Shown: positions 33,418 to 41,870 of the stretch, piece by piece | Layout: each line of letters starts with the position of its first letter | Numbering within the stretch: the first letter of the stretch is position 1 | Assembly (NCBI GenBank): GCA_019414515.1 | Contig: DXLX01000015.1 | Location: 62,001 to 126,000 of the forward strand | Source of the DNA: Collinsella sp. | GTDB taxonomy: Bacteria; Actinomycetota; Coriobacteriia; Coriobacteriales; Coriobacteriaceae | Direction of reading: 5' to 3' | Length of the DNA stretch: 64,000 nt | Notes under the pieces: model-generated | Database searches by the model: none | What the model was told of the DNA's origin: nothing | What the model saw: only the letters and a program-made list of their open reading frames with translations | Translations under genes and position numbers: made by a program

Positions 33418-33472
33418 CCGCGATTCCTACTATCGATACTGCTGAATTGATATCGATGTGGAGGTATGCGGT

Positions 33473-34348
33473 ATGACGGCTGCTGCGGCTGTGGAGCCCA
33501 CGGAGCTTGAAGAACTCATGAAAGCGCAGGCCGAGGCCGCGCACGAGCGCGAGGTTGGGGATGCGACTCGCCCCACGGCAGAGGATCTTGCCGCCTCGCC
33601 GACGCGAATCGATGTTGAGGGCCTCGACCTGTTCTATGGCGACCACCATGCGCTCAAGGACGTGAATATCAAAATCCGCGACAAGCAGATTACCTCGTTC
33701 ATCGGGCCTTCGGGCTGCGGAAAGTCCACGTTGCTGCGCTGCTTTAACCGCATGAACGACGGCATCAAGGACTGCCGAATCGAGGGCAAGATTGCGCTCG
33801 ATGGTCAAGATATCCTGGGCGACTACGACATCTGCCGCCTTCGCCAGCGCGTGGGCATGGTGTTCCAGCGCCCCAACCCGTTTCCCATGAGCATCTACGA
33901 CAACGTCGCGTATGGTCCGCGCGGAATGGGAGTGCGCGATCGCGTCGTGCTCGACGAGCTGGTCGAAGACTCCCTGCGACGCGCCGCCCTGTGGGACGAG
34001 GCCAAGGACAAGCTCAAAGAGTCGGGTCTGGGTCTTTCGGGCGGCCAGCAGCAGCGTCTGTGCATCGCCCGCGCACTTGCCGTGCAGCCCGACATTCTGC
34101 TGATGGACGAGCCGACCTCGGCACTCGACCCTGTGTCGACGCTGGTGGTGGAGCAGCTGGCCTGCGAGCTCAAAGAGACCTGCACGCTCGTGGTCGTTAC
34201 GCACAATATGCAGCAGGCGGCGCGTATCTCCGATTCGGTCGCATTCTTTTTGCTGGGTGAGCTGGTGGAGCACGCGCCCACCGCGCAACTCTTCAAGAAT
34301 CCGACCGATCCGCGCACGGCGGATTATTTGACGGGACGTTTTGGCTGA
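33473..34348 (+). CDS. pstB: Phosphate ABC transporter ATP-binding protein PstB
   Basis: 291 aa. Walker A GPSGCGKSTLLRCFNRMND is the PstB-specific form, with VGMVFQRPNPFPMSIYDNVA, the signature LSGGQQQRL, Walker B ILLMDEPTSALDP and VVTHNMQQAARIS. It energises high-affinity phosphate uptake with PstS, PstC and PstA, none of which are in this window. The N-terminal 45 residues before the ATPase are longer than usual and acidic. The ATG at 33473 follows GGAGGT by seven bases. It lies immediately before a PhoB/PhoR-like pair. Confidence 0.94.
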   Translation: MTAAAAVEPTELEELMKAQAEAAHEREVGDATRPTAEDLAASPTRIDVEGLDLFYGDHHALKDVNIKIRDKQITSFIGPSGCGKSTLLRCFNRMNDGIKDCRIEGKIALDGQDILGDYDICRLRQRVGMVFQRPNPFPMSIYDNVAYGPRGMGVRDRVVLDELVEDSLRRAALWDEAKDKLKESGLGLSGGQQQRLCIARALAVQPDILLMDEPTSALDPVSTLVVEQLACELKETCTLVVVTHNMQQAARISDSVAFFLLGELVEHAPTAQLFKNPTDPRTADYLTGRFG

Positions 34349-34412
34349 TACCATCTAGAAAAGGTACCTTTAGGGTTAAGATGCGGTCATGCCGGCCGCA
34401 AAGGGGTTCAAC

Positions 34413-35141
34413 ATGATCTATTACGTCGAGGACGATGACAACATCAGGGATTTGACGGTCTATGCACTGCGCAAGCAGGGGATTGAGGCCGAAGGCTTTT
34501 CGTGCGACGGTGAGTTTAAGGCTGCCGTGGCGCGACGGGTACCCGATGCCGTCCTGCTCGACATCATGCTGCCCGATACCGATGGCTTGGCGATTATGCG
34601 TCGACTGCGTGCCGATCGCCTGACGGCGACGGTGCCCATCATGATGCTTACCGCCAAGGATACCGAGCTCGACAAGGTGATGGCGCTCGATGGCGGTGCC
34701 GACGATTACCTGACTAAGCCGTTTTCGCTCATGGAGCTTGCGAGCCGCTGCCGCGCACTGCTGCGTCGCGGCGGCATGGTCAAGCAGGCGAGCGATGTGC
34801 TCAGCGTGGGCGACATCGTGCTCTCGCCCAGCCATCGCGAGGTGACCGTTGCCGGCGAGCCGCTTAAGCTCACCCTGCGCGAGTTCGACCTGCTCGAGTA
34901 CCTCATGCGCAAGCCCGGCGTGGTCTTTACCCGCGAGTCGTTGCTGCAGAGCGTGTGGGGCTGGGACTTCGACGGCGGTTCGCGCACCGTTGACGTGCAC
35001 GTGCAGACGCTTCGCCAAAAACTGGGCGAGCATGCCAGCGCCATCGAGACCGTGCGCGGCGTGGGCTACCGCTTGGCCGAGCCTTCTGCCGGTGATGGTG
35101 CCGAAGGTGACGACACCGCGGCCACCGCATCGGAGGAGTAA
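34413..35141 (+). CDS. PhoB/PhoP-like response regulator
   Basis: 242 aa OmpR-family regulator. VEDDDNIRDL, phosphorylated Asp in VLLDIMLPDTDG, Lys in YLTKPFSLMELASR, then a winged helix with LTLREFDLLEYLMRKPG and SRTVDVHVQTLRQKLG. Position after pstB and before a PhoR-like kinase suggests phosphate control. The ATG at 34413 follows AAGGGG by six bases; the frame could extend eight codons upstream. The C-terminal tail is acidic and non-conserved. Confidence 0.88.
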   Translation: MIYYVEDDDNIRDLTVYALRKQGIEAEGFSCDGEFKAAVARRVPDAVLLDIMLPDTDGLAIMRRLRADRLTATVPIMMLTAKDTELDKVMALDGGADDYLTKPFSLMELASRCRALLRRGGMVKQASDVLSVGDIVLSPSHREVTVAGEPLKLTLREFDLLEYLMRKPGVVFTRESLLQSVWGWDFDGGSRTVDVHVQTLRQKLGEHASAIETVRGVGYRLAEPSAGDGAEGDDTAATASEE

Positions 35142-35144
35142 CCC

Positions 35145-36569
35145 GTGGTCTTCGCCCCCCAGGGAAAACATACGCTGTCGCACCGCGTTTTTGTGACGAT
35201 CTTTGTCTGCGCCATGGCGGTTATCGTGGCGTTTACGGTGCTGGGTGCGTTCTTTGTGCAAAACACCTTGGCGGATGCCACGAGTACCAATCTGGCGCAG
35301 GAAACCGAGCTCATTGCTGCCGCTCTCGACGAACAGCAGGAGCCCATCCCGTTCTTGCGTAGCCTTGATCGCGAGGACTTGCGAATCACGCTGATTAACA
35401 AGGATGGATCGGTTGCCTACGACAACGAGGCGTCGCCTTCCACACTGCCCAACCATGGCGATCGCCCCGAGGTCATCGAGGCCTTTGAGAGTGGTTTGGG
35501 TTCCGCGGAGCGCGCAAGCTCTACGCTCGACGAGATTATGCTGTATCGCGCCGTCGCCCTTGATAACGGCCAGGTTGTCCGCTTGGCGCAGGCCCAGCCT
35601 GGCGTTACGGCGATTTTGCTGTCGATGGTGGCGCCGATGCTGCTTATCGCAGCAGCGGGTGCGGTACTCTCGTTTTTTATGGCGCGCCGCGAGTCCCGTG
35701 CCATCATCGCGCCGTTGCAAGAGGTGGATTTGGACCACCCACGCCGTAGCTATGAGCACGCCTATGCCGAGATGGTCCCCATGCTTGAGCGTATCGAGTC
35801 GCAGCGCCAGGAACTCAAGCGCCAAATGGCGGTGCTAGCGGACAACGACCGTATGCGCCGCGAGTTCACGGCGAATATCACCCATGAGCTCAAGACGCCG
35901 CTTACGGCGATTTCGGGCTATGCCGAGCTCATCGCAAACGGCATGGTCGAGGGCGAGGGCGACCTGCGCAACTTTGGCGGTCGCATCTATCGTGAGGCGG
36001 GCCGCTTGGCAGCGCTTGTCAACGATATCCTTACGCTGTCTAACTTGGACGAGGCCGAGCGTGCAACTGAGGGCGAGGCGGTGCCCATTGGTTCCACGGA
36101 GCCTATTGAGCTCTCGCGTGCCATCTACGCGGTTGAGCAGCGTCTTGAACAGGTCGCCCGTCAGGCGAATGTGACGATAAGTCATGAGACCAAGCCTGTG
36201 GTCATCGAAGGCGTGTCGCGCTTGATTGACGAGCTCATCTATAATCTGGCGAGCAACGCCATCCGCTACAATCGACCCGGCGGTGCGGTTACGCTGCAGT
36301 GCGGCACCAACGACGAAGGCCATCCGTTCCTTGCGGTCGCCGACACGGGAATCGGTATCGCGCCTGAAGAACAGGGCAAGGTATTTGAGCGGTTCTATCG
36401 CGTGGACAAGAGTAGGTCCAAGGCGCGCGGCGGAACCGGTCTGGGGCTTGCCATTGTCAAGCATGCGGCCCTGTATCATCACGCCACGCTCGATCTGTCG
36501 AGCGAGTTGGGCGTGGGAACCACCATTACGGTGACGTTTCCCATACGGCAGGACGAGCCATTCGCATAG
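35145..36569 (+). CDS. PhoR-like sensor histidine kinase
   Basis: 474 aa. Membrane helices at about 15-38 and 150-178 bracket an extracytoplasmic sensor of about 110 residues, then a linker, the HisKA box FTANITHELKTPLTAISGYA and the HATPase boxes (LIYNLASNAIRYN; DTGIGIAPEEQGKVFERFYR; GTGLGLAIVKHAA). GTG start three bases after the regulator stop, with GGAGGAG upstream, so the pair is coupled. Partner of the preceding regulator; phosphate sensing is inferred from pstB. Confidence 0.88.
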   Translation: MVFAPQGKHTLSHRVFVTIFVCAMAVIVAFTVLGAFFVQNTLADATSTNLAQETELIAAALDEQQEPIPFLRSLDREDLRITLINKDGSVAYDNEASPSTLPNHGDRPEVIEAFESGLGSAERASSTLDEIMLYRAVALDNGQVVRLAQAQPGVTAILLSMVAPMLLIAAAGAVLSFFMARRESRAIIAPLQEVDLDHPRRSYEHAYAEMVPMLERIESQRQELKRQMAVLADNDRMRREFTANITHELKTPLTAISGYAELIANGMVEGEGDLRNFGGRIYREAGRLAALVNDILTLSNLDEAERATEGEAVPIGSTEPIELSRAIYAVEQRLEQVARQANVTISHETKPVVIEGVSRLIDELIYNLASNAIRYNRPGGAVTLQCGTNDEGHPFLAVADTGIGIAPEEQGKVFERFYRVDKSRSKARGGTGLGLAIVKHAALYHHATLDLSSELGVGTTITVTFPIRQDEPFA

Positions 36570-36593
36570 CGATACAACATAGATATTGATGCA

Positions 36594-36623
36594 GACGCCG
36601 CATTTGACTTTCGGGTGCGGCGT
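36594..36623 (+). terminator. Hairpin after the PhoR-like gene
   Basis: ACGCCGCA (36595-36602) pairs with TGCGGCGT (36616-36623). The following sequence is only moderately T-rich, so it is a weak terminator or mRNA-end hairpin. Confidence 0.55.
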
Positions 36624-36764
36624 TGTTGTGCAATTTTACGATTGCTTCCGACATTTTTACAGGAGAGCCTGTTTCTTATGTATAGAGTTTGGTCTCGGTA
36701 AAAAGATGCGATAACATACGGACAGTTTTGTCAATCCGAACTGGGGAAATGAAAGGCAAGCTGC

Positions 36765-37421
36765 ATGACCCTTCTCGAACTGTTCCAGCTGCTGAAGAAG
36801 CACCTTCAGCTGGTCATCACCCTTCCGGTGGTCTGCGCGATCGCCATGGGCATCGTGTCCTTCGTTGCGATGGACAACACCTATACCGCGACGACGAGCA
36901 TGTACATTCTCGCCAAGACCGACGATAGCGGTCAGATGAGCTACAACGATCTCTCGGCGAGTCAGATGCTTTCCAACGATATCGCCACGCTGCTGGATAG
37001 CGATAGCGTTAAGAGCGGCGCAGCCAATGAACTGGGCCTCACCGATCTGGATGACTACAAGGTGTCTGTTTCCTCCGAGACCACCACGCGTGTCATTACG
37101 CTTTCGGTTACCGGCACCGATGCCAAGGAGACGGCTAAGGTCGCAAAGGCCATGGCCAGCTCGGTGAGTACGGTCGCTCAGAACGTCGGCGCTGCCCAGA
37201 GCATCAACGTTATCGACGAGGCTAAGACCCCCGAAGCCCCCAGCGGTCCCAAGCGTATGCTGTACGTTGCTGTCGCGTTCCTCGCCGGTATCTTTATCGC
37301 AGTTGCCTATGTCGTTTTGGCAGACATGCTCAATACCCGCATCCGCGGTGCCGAAGAGGCAGAAGAGCTCCTGGGCATTCCCGTTGTTGGCCGAATTCCG
37401 GCTATGAAAGGTGGTAAATAG
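36765..37421 (+). CDS. Polysaccharide chain-length/BY-kinase activator protein (Wzz/CpsC-like)
   Basis: 218 aa. Two membrane helices (about 18-38 and 163-185) bracket an extracytoplasmic loop, and the short cytoplasmic tail ends EELLGIPVVGRIPAMKGG. This is the CpsC/CapA form found in Gram-positives, which activates a separate tyrosine kinase. It forms an operon with the two following genes (kinase starts three bases later). The ATG follows AAAGG at somewhat long spacing. Confidence 0.87.
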   Translation: MTLLELFQLLKKHLQLVITLPVVCAIAMGIVSFVAMDNTYTATTSMYILAKTDDSGQMSYNDLSASQMLSNDIATLLDSDSVKSGAANELGLTDLDDYKVSVSSETTTRVITLSVTGTDAKETAKVAKAMASSVSTVAQNVGAAQSINVIDEAKTPEAPSGPKRMLYVAVAFLAGIFIAVAYVVLADMLNTRIRGAEEAEELLGIPVVGRIPAMKGGK

Positions 37422-37423
37422 GC

Positions 37424-38161
37424 ATGGCTAAGGCAAAGAACACCGATAAGCTCGTTGTACAGAATGCCGCCAAGACCCTTCTGGCCAACATCCGCTTTGC
37501 GAGCGTGGACGACCCCATTCGCACCATTACCGTCACGTCCTCGATTCCCAACGAGGGCAAGTCTACGGTTTCCATCAACCTTGCCCAGGCTATCGCCACG
37601 AGCGGCAAGTCCGTGCTCCTGGTCGAGGCCGATATGCGCCGCAGGTCCCTTTCCGATATGCTCGGCGTTCGTTCGCGCGGCGGACTCTATGCGGTCCTTT
37701 CCGAGCAGATCTCCATTGACCAGGCAATTGTCGAGACGGGTCAGAAGAACTTCTACTTCCTCGATGCCGAGCCGCACATTCCCAATCCTGCCGACATCAT
37801 CGTTTCTCACCGCTTTGCCAAGCTGGTCAAGGCGCTGTCTGCCAAGTTCCAGTACGTCATCTTCGACGCTCCTCCGGTCGGCACCTTCATCGATGCTGCC
37901 GAGATTGCCAGCCTGACCGACGGCGCGCTGTTCGTGGTGCGCGAGGACTTCACCAAGCGCGAGGAGGCACTCAACGCCATCGGCCAGCTTAAGAAGTCCG
38001 AAAAGGTCAAGCTCATCGGTACCGTCATGAATTACTGTGAGACCGAGACCAGCGAGTACTACTATTCTTACTACACCAAGGACGGTAAGAAGGTTAAGAA
38101 GGGCTCCGACGATCAGGGGACTTCCAAAAAGGGCATCTTCACCAACCGAGCAAACGTTTAG
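37424..38161 (+). CDS. Bacterial tyrosine kinase CpsD/CapB-like
   Basis: 245 aa. Walker A SSIPNEGKSTVSINLA, Walker A' LLVEADMRRRS and Walker B YVIFDAPP are those of BY-kinases, and the C-terminal tyrosine cluster SEYYYSYYTKDG is the autophosphorylation tail. It works with the preceding Wzz/CpsC-like protein at the membrane and is reversed by the PHP phosphatase that follows. No glycosyltransferase or flippase gene is nearby. Confidence 0.92.
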   Translation: MAKAKNTDKLVVQNAAKTLLANIRFASVDDPIRTITVTSSIPNEGKSTVSINLAQAIATSGKSVLLVEADMRRRSLSDMLGVRSRGGLYAVLSEQISIDQAIVETGQKNFYFLDAEPHIPNPADIIVSHRFAKLVKALSAKFQYVIFDAPPVGTFIDAAEIASLTDGALFVVREDFTKREEALNAIGQLKKSEKVKLIGTVMNYCETETSEYYYSYYTKDGKKVKKGSDDQGTSKKGIFTNRANV

Positions 38162-38177
38162 TTGATAAGGCTGACCT

Positions 38178-38828
38178 ATGCGTGACATTCATTGCCATAT
38201 CTTGCCGGGTGTAGACGACGGCGCCGCCGATCTCGATGAGAGCTTGGCGATGCTCGAGGCTGCCAAGCGGGCCGGTGTAACCAGAATCGTTTGCACTCCT
38301 CACTGTCGTGATCCCTATTTTGATTACGACAAGATGTGGGATGCCTTTGAGCTGCTGCGTGATAACGCTGACGGTTTTCCGCTCCAGATGGGCTTCGAGG
38401 TCAACCATCGAAAGCTCGTTGAGCTTGGTATCGATGCTGCGGAGCACTTGCATTTCGATGGGACCAACGAGTTTCTGCTCGAGCTTTCGACGCATGCCGA
38501 TGCGTATGCGTTTAGAGAGTACGAGAACACGATTTACGATTTGCAGTGCCGTGGCTACCAGGTGATCATCGCTCATCCTGAGCGCTATCGTGCGGTTCAA
38601 AAGGATGTAAGCGTGGCGGAGCGCCTGGTCGATATGGGCTGCAAGCTGCAGGCTTCGGCGGACTTTATTGCCGGCGGTCGCTTTGGTCGCGAGAAAAAGC
38701 CGGCACAGCGCCTGTTCGATCAGAACCTGTACAGCTTCATCGCGAGCGATGCCCATAACGTGGGTCATTACGACTGCCTGGCGAAGGCTCGCGCGAAGTT
38801 TAGCGTGCGCGGAGCTCATTTTCGCTAA
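38178..38828 (+). CDS. Protein-tyrosine phosphatase of the PHP family (CpsB/YwqE-like)
   Basis: 216 aa. MRDIHCHILPGVDDGAADLD is the first PHP metal motif, followed by VCTPHCRDPYF, the conserved IIAHPERYRAVQ block and FIASDAHNVGHYDCL. Mn-dependent removal of phosphate from the CpsD-type kinase is the family role. It is the last gene of the three-gene set. Confidence 0.92.
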   Translation: MRDIHCHILPGVDDGAADLDESLAMLEAAKRAGVTRIVCTPHCRDPYFDYDKMWDAFELLRDNADGFPLQMGFEVNHRKLVELGIDAAEHLHFDGTNEFLLELSTHADAYAFREYENTIYDLQCRGYQVIIAHPERYRAVQKDVSVAERLVDMGCKLQASADFIAGGRFGREKKPAQRLFDQNLYSFIASDAHNVGHYDCLAKARAKFSVRGAHFR

Positions 38829-38867
38829 TATCTGTCCCTAACGTTCGCATTGAATGAAAGGGCAGCC

Positions 38868-39368
38868 ATGGATATCCAACTTAAGACGGGATGCTTTGAT
38901 GACGCGGCGTTGGTGCGCCGCGTCGTTTTTATGGACGAGCAGGGCTACGAGAATGAGTTCGACGCTATCGACGAGGATCCGAACTGCATTCATGTGACGC
39001 TCTATGTAGACGACGAGCTTGCCGGTTGCTCGCGCGTGTTTCCCGAAGAGCTTGAACGCGTGGCTGACGCAGGGGCCCCGGTGTTGCCGGCATGCGACAT
39101 GGACGAAGACGTTGCGGCGGGGGAGACCTACATTATGGGGCGCGTCGCCGTGCTGCCGGCTAGGCGTCGTCGCGGACTGGCGAGTGCGATCGTCGAGACC
39201 AGTGCTTCGTGTGCACGCGATGCCGGCGCTAAGCTTATTAAGCTGCATGCGCAGGAATACGTGCTGCCGCTCTATGCAAAGGCGGGCTACACGCAAATTG
39301 CCCCGGTAGATTACGAAGACGAGGGCCAACCCCATGTCTGGATGGCCAAGCGCGTAGATGGCAGATAG
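38868..39368 (+). CDS. GNAT family N-acetyltransferase
   Basis: 166 aa. GNAT motif A is MGRVAVLPARRRRGLASAIV (acetyl-CoA pyrophosphate loop RRRRGLA), preceded by an ElaA-like N-terminal part (RVVFMDEQGYENEFDAIDED). Motif B reads LPLYAKAGYTQIAPV. The substrate is unknown. The ATG at 38868 follows GAAAGGG; a TTG six codons upstream is in frame but less likely. Confidence 0.85.
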   Translation: MDIQLKTGCFDDAALVRRVVFMDEQGYENEFDAIDEDPNCIHVTLYVDDELAGCSRVFPEELERVADAGAPVLPACDMDEDVAAGETYIMGRVAVLPARRRRGLASAIVETSASCARDAGAKLIKLHAQEYVLPLYAKAGYTQIAPVDYEDEGQPHVWMAKRVDGR

Positions 39369-39515
39369 GGACGTTCCTTTTCTGCCGGCAGTTGGGGACG
39401 CTCCTTGGCAATTGGCGCATCGGAGCGCTTAGACATACAGTTTTTCGATTCCGTATGTATATATGCGCGCTAATGGGTTATAAAATCTAAGTCTGAACAT
39501 AGCAGGTCTGCGATT
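39369..39515. other. Intergenic region before htpG
   Basis: Contains GGGACGTTCC and GGGACGCTCC repeats and a GGCAGA/TCTGCC hairpin just after the acetyltransferase gene, then an AT-rich stretch with GTATGTATATATG and TTATAAAAT that probably holds the htpG promoter. No CIRCE or HAIR heat-shock operator was seen. Confidence 0.4.
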
Positions 39516-39540
39516 CGGCTCGGGCGACCGGGCCGTTTTT
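39516..39540 (+). terminator. Terminator-like hairpin in the htpG leader (candidate attenuator)
   Basis: CGGCTCGG (39516-39523), loop GCGA, CCGGGCCG (39528-39535) with one G-U pair, then TTTTT. It lies 30 bases before the htpG start and downstream of a probable promoter near 39480, so full-length transcription would need read-through. Confidence 0.65.
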
Positions 39541-39570
39541 GCGGACGGGGGTAGCGCGAAAGGACTGCAC

Positions 39571-41595
39571 ATGCGTCAATTTAAGACCGAGAGCAAAAAA
39601 CTGCTCGACCTCATGATCAACTCCATCTACACCAATAAGGAAATCTTCCTGCGCGAGCTTATCTCTAACGCGAGCGACGCCGTCGACAAGCTCAACTTTA
39701 AGAGCCTGCAGGATCCGAGCGTCAAGATCGACCAGGGCGACCTGGCTATTCGCGTTTCCTTTGATAAAGACGCCCGCACCATTACCATCTCGGATAACGG
39801 CATTGGCATGACCGCCGAGGAGCTCGAGCGCAATCTGGGCACCATCGCCCATTCCGGCTCCGAGGAGTTTAAGACCGAGAACGCCGAGCAGCAGGGTTCG
39901 GATGTCGACATCATCGGCCAGTTTGGCGTGGGCTTCTACTCGGCTTTTATGGTCGCCAGCCATGTGAAGGTCGTCAGCCGCGCCTATGGCGAGGATGTCG
40001 CCCATGTGTGGGAATCCGACGGTCTTGAGGGCTACACCATCGAGGACGGTGAGCGCGCCGAGCACGGTACCGATGTCATCCTGACGCTGCGCGAGAACGA
40101 GAAGCTCGATGCCGACGGCGAGGCCGAGACCTACGATCGCTTCCTGACCGAGTGGGGTCTCAAGAGCCTGATTCAGCAGTACAGCAACTATGTGCGCTAC
40201 CCGATTCAGATGATGGTGTCCAAGAGCCGCCAGAAACCCAAGCCCGAGGACGCCGGCGACGATTACAAGCCCGAGTACGAGGACTACCAGGAGCTCGAGA
40301 CCGTCAATTCCATGACACCGATCTGGAAGAAGCGCAGCTCCGATGTCGAGCAGAAGGACTACGACGAGTTCTACAAGTCCACGTTCCACGACTTTGACGA
40401 TCCTGCGCGCACCATCAGCTTCCATGCCGAGGGCACGCTCGAGTACGATGCCCTGCTGTTTGTGCCGGGCCGCGCGCCGTTCGATCTGTACAGCAAGGAT
40501 TACGAGAAGGGTCTGGCACTCTACAGCTCCAACGTCCTGATCATGGAGAAGTGCGACGACCTGCTGCCCGACTACTACAACTTTGTCCGCGGCGTCGTGG
40601 ATTCCGCTGACGTGTCGCTCAACATCTCGCGCGAGACGCTGCAGCAGAACCGTCAGCTCAAGGCCATCGCCAAGCGTGTGGAAAAGAAGATTACCGCCGA
40701 TCTTGAGGATATGCGCGACAACGATCGCGAGGCCTACGAGAAGTTCTTTGAGAACTTTGGTCGCGGTCTTAAGTACGGCATCTACTCGAGCTATGGCATG
40801 AAGGCCGATGAGCTCGCCGACCTGTTGCTGTTCTGGTCTGCCAAGGAACAGAAGATGATTACCCTGGCCGAGTATGCCAAGGGCATGCCCGAGGATCAGA
40901 AGGCCATCTACTACGCCGCCGGTGACTCGCGTGAGCGCTTGGCCAAGATGCCCGTGGTAAAGGGCGTGCTCGACCGCGGCTATGACGTGCTGCTGCTGAC
41001 GCAGGATGTGGACGAGTTCACGTTCCAGGCTATGCGTGAGTACGTTGCCGCCGATATGCCCAAGATCTACGAGGACGATGCTGCCCGCGAGGCTGCCGAG
41101 AAGGCTGTGGCCGACGGTGCCGAGCCCGAGGTCGAGGATCGTCATCTAGAGCTCAAGAACGTTGCGACTGGCGATCTTGATCTGGCGACCGAGGACGAGA
41201 AGAAGGAGGCCGAGGACGCCACCAAGGAAAACGAGGACCTCTTTAGCGCTATGAAGGAGGCGCTCGGTGACAAGGTCGAGAAAGTTGCCGTCTCCGCGCG
41301 CCTGACCGATGCCCCCGCTTGCATCACCACCGAGGGCCCGCTTTCGCTTGAGATGGAGAAGGTGCTCCAGAAGGGACCCGAGGGCGCGCCCGACGGTATG
41401 CCCAAGAGCCAGCGCGTGCTCGAGCTCAACGCCAAGCACCCGGTCTTTGCCAAGCTCGTCGCTGCTCAGAAGGCGGGCGACACTGACAAGATCAAGCAGT
41501 ACTCAGGCTTGCTCTACGATCAGGCCCTGCTGGTCGAGGGCATCCTCCCCGAGGACCCCGTGGCCTTCGCGGCGGCTGTTTGCAACTTGATGTAG
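39571..41595 (+). CDS. htpG: Molecular chaperone HtpG (Hsp90)
   Basis: 674 aa. The N-terminal ATPase domain shows NSIYTNKEIFLRELISNASDA, DNGIGMT and GQFGVGFYSAFMV, the Bergerat-fold motifs; the middle domain and C-terminal dimerisation part follow. A charged insertion (about residues 515-555: AEPEVEDRHLELKNV...EDEKKEAEDATKENED) is longer than in E. coli and typical of Gram-positive HtpG. It uses ATP to remodel client proteins. AAAGGA precedes the ATG. Confidence 0.96.
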   Translation: MRQFKTESKKLLDLMINSIYTNKEIFLRELISNASDAVDKLNFKSLQDPSVKIDQGDLAIRVSFDKDARTITISDNGIGMTAEELERNLGTIAHSGSEEFKTENAEQQGSDVDIIGQFGVGFYSAFMVASHVKVVSRAYGEDVAHVWESDGLEGYTIEDGERAEHGTDVILTLRENEKLDADGEAETYDRFLTEWGLKSLIQQYSNYVRYPIQMMVSKSRQKPKPEDAGDDYKPEYEDYQELETVNSMTPIWKKRSSDVEQKDYDEFYKSTFHDFDDPARTISFHAEGTLEYDALLFVPGRAPFDLYSKDYEKGLALYSSNVLIMEKCDDLLPDYYNFVRGVVDSADVSLNISRETLQQNRQLKAIAKRVEKKITADLEDMRDNDREAYEKFFENFGRGLKYGIYSSYGMKADELADLLLFWSAKEQKMITLAEYAKGMPEDQKAIYYAAGDSRERLAKMPVVKGVLDRGYDVLLLTQDVDEFTFQAMREYVAADMPKIYEDDAAREAAEKAVADGAEPEVEDRHLELKNVATGDLDLATEDEKKEAEDATKENEDLFSAMKEALGDKVEKVAVSARLTDAPACITTEGPLSLEMEKVLQKGPEGAPDGMPKSQRVLELNAKHPVFAKLVAAQKAGDTDKIKQYSGLLYDQALLVEGILPEDPVAFAAAVCNLM

Positions 41596-41625
41596 TTCGG
41601 GGATACGGCACCGTAACTAGATTAG

Positions 41626-41695
41626 AACGAGAGTGGATAATCTCCCACTTTTGGCTCGAATGCGGGCTTGAAGTGGGAGATTTTCCACTCTCGTT
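41626..41695. repeat. Long palindrome downstream of htpG
   Basis: 25-bp arms (41626-41650 and 41671-41695) with one mismatch. The left arm reads AACGAGAGTGGA then TAATCTCCCACTT, and the loop is 20 bases. Its arm sequence is unlike the other palindromes in the window. Confidence 0.85.
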
Positions 41696-41704
41696 TCCTT
41701 TTGA

Positions 41705-41735
41705 ATGATCCCTTCGTCCCCAAGGGATCATTTAT
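41705..41735 (+). terminator. Second hairpin downstream of htpG
   Basis: ATGATCCCTT (41705-41714) and AAGGGATCAT (41722-41731), then TTATTTG. The words CGTCCCCAAGGGATCA also occur at 50029-50044 inside another palindrome. Confidence 0.75.
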
Positions 41736-41870
41736 TTGTGCGGGTTGTGGTTTTGTGACCTGCTGAAATTTAGGATACTGTACATCTGTACGTTAACTCA
41801 TCTTCGTAGTATATTGCTACCCGCAAAACTCAACACCATTGTGCTTTGAGACGTTAAAGCGCCTACTACA

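Noticed and set aside
39369..39570. CIRCE or HAIR heat-shock operator upstream of htpG
   Set aside because: Neither TTAGCACTC-N9-GAGTGCTAA nor CTTGAGT-N7-ACTCAAG is present.
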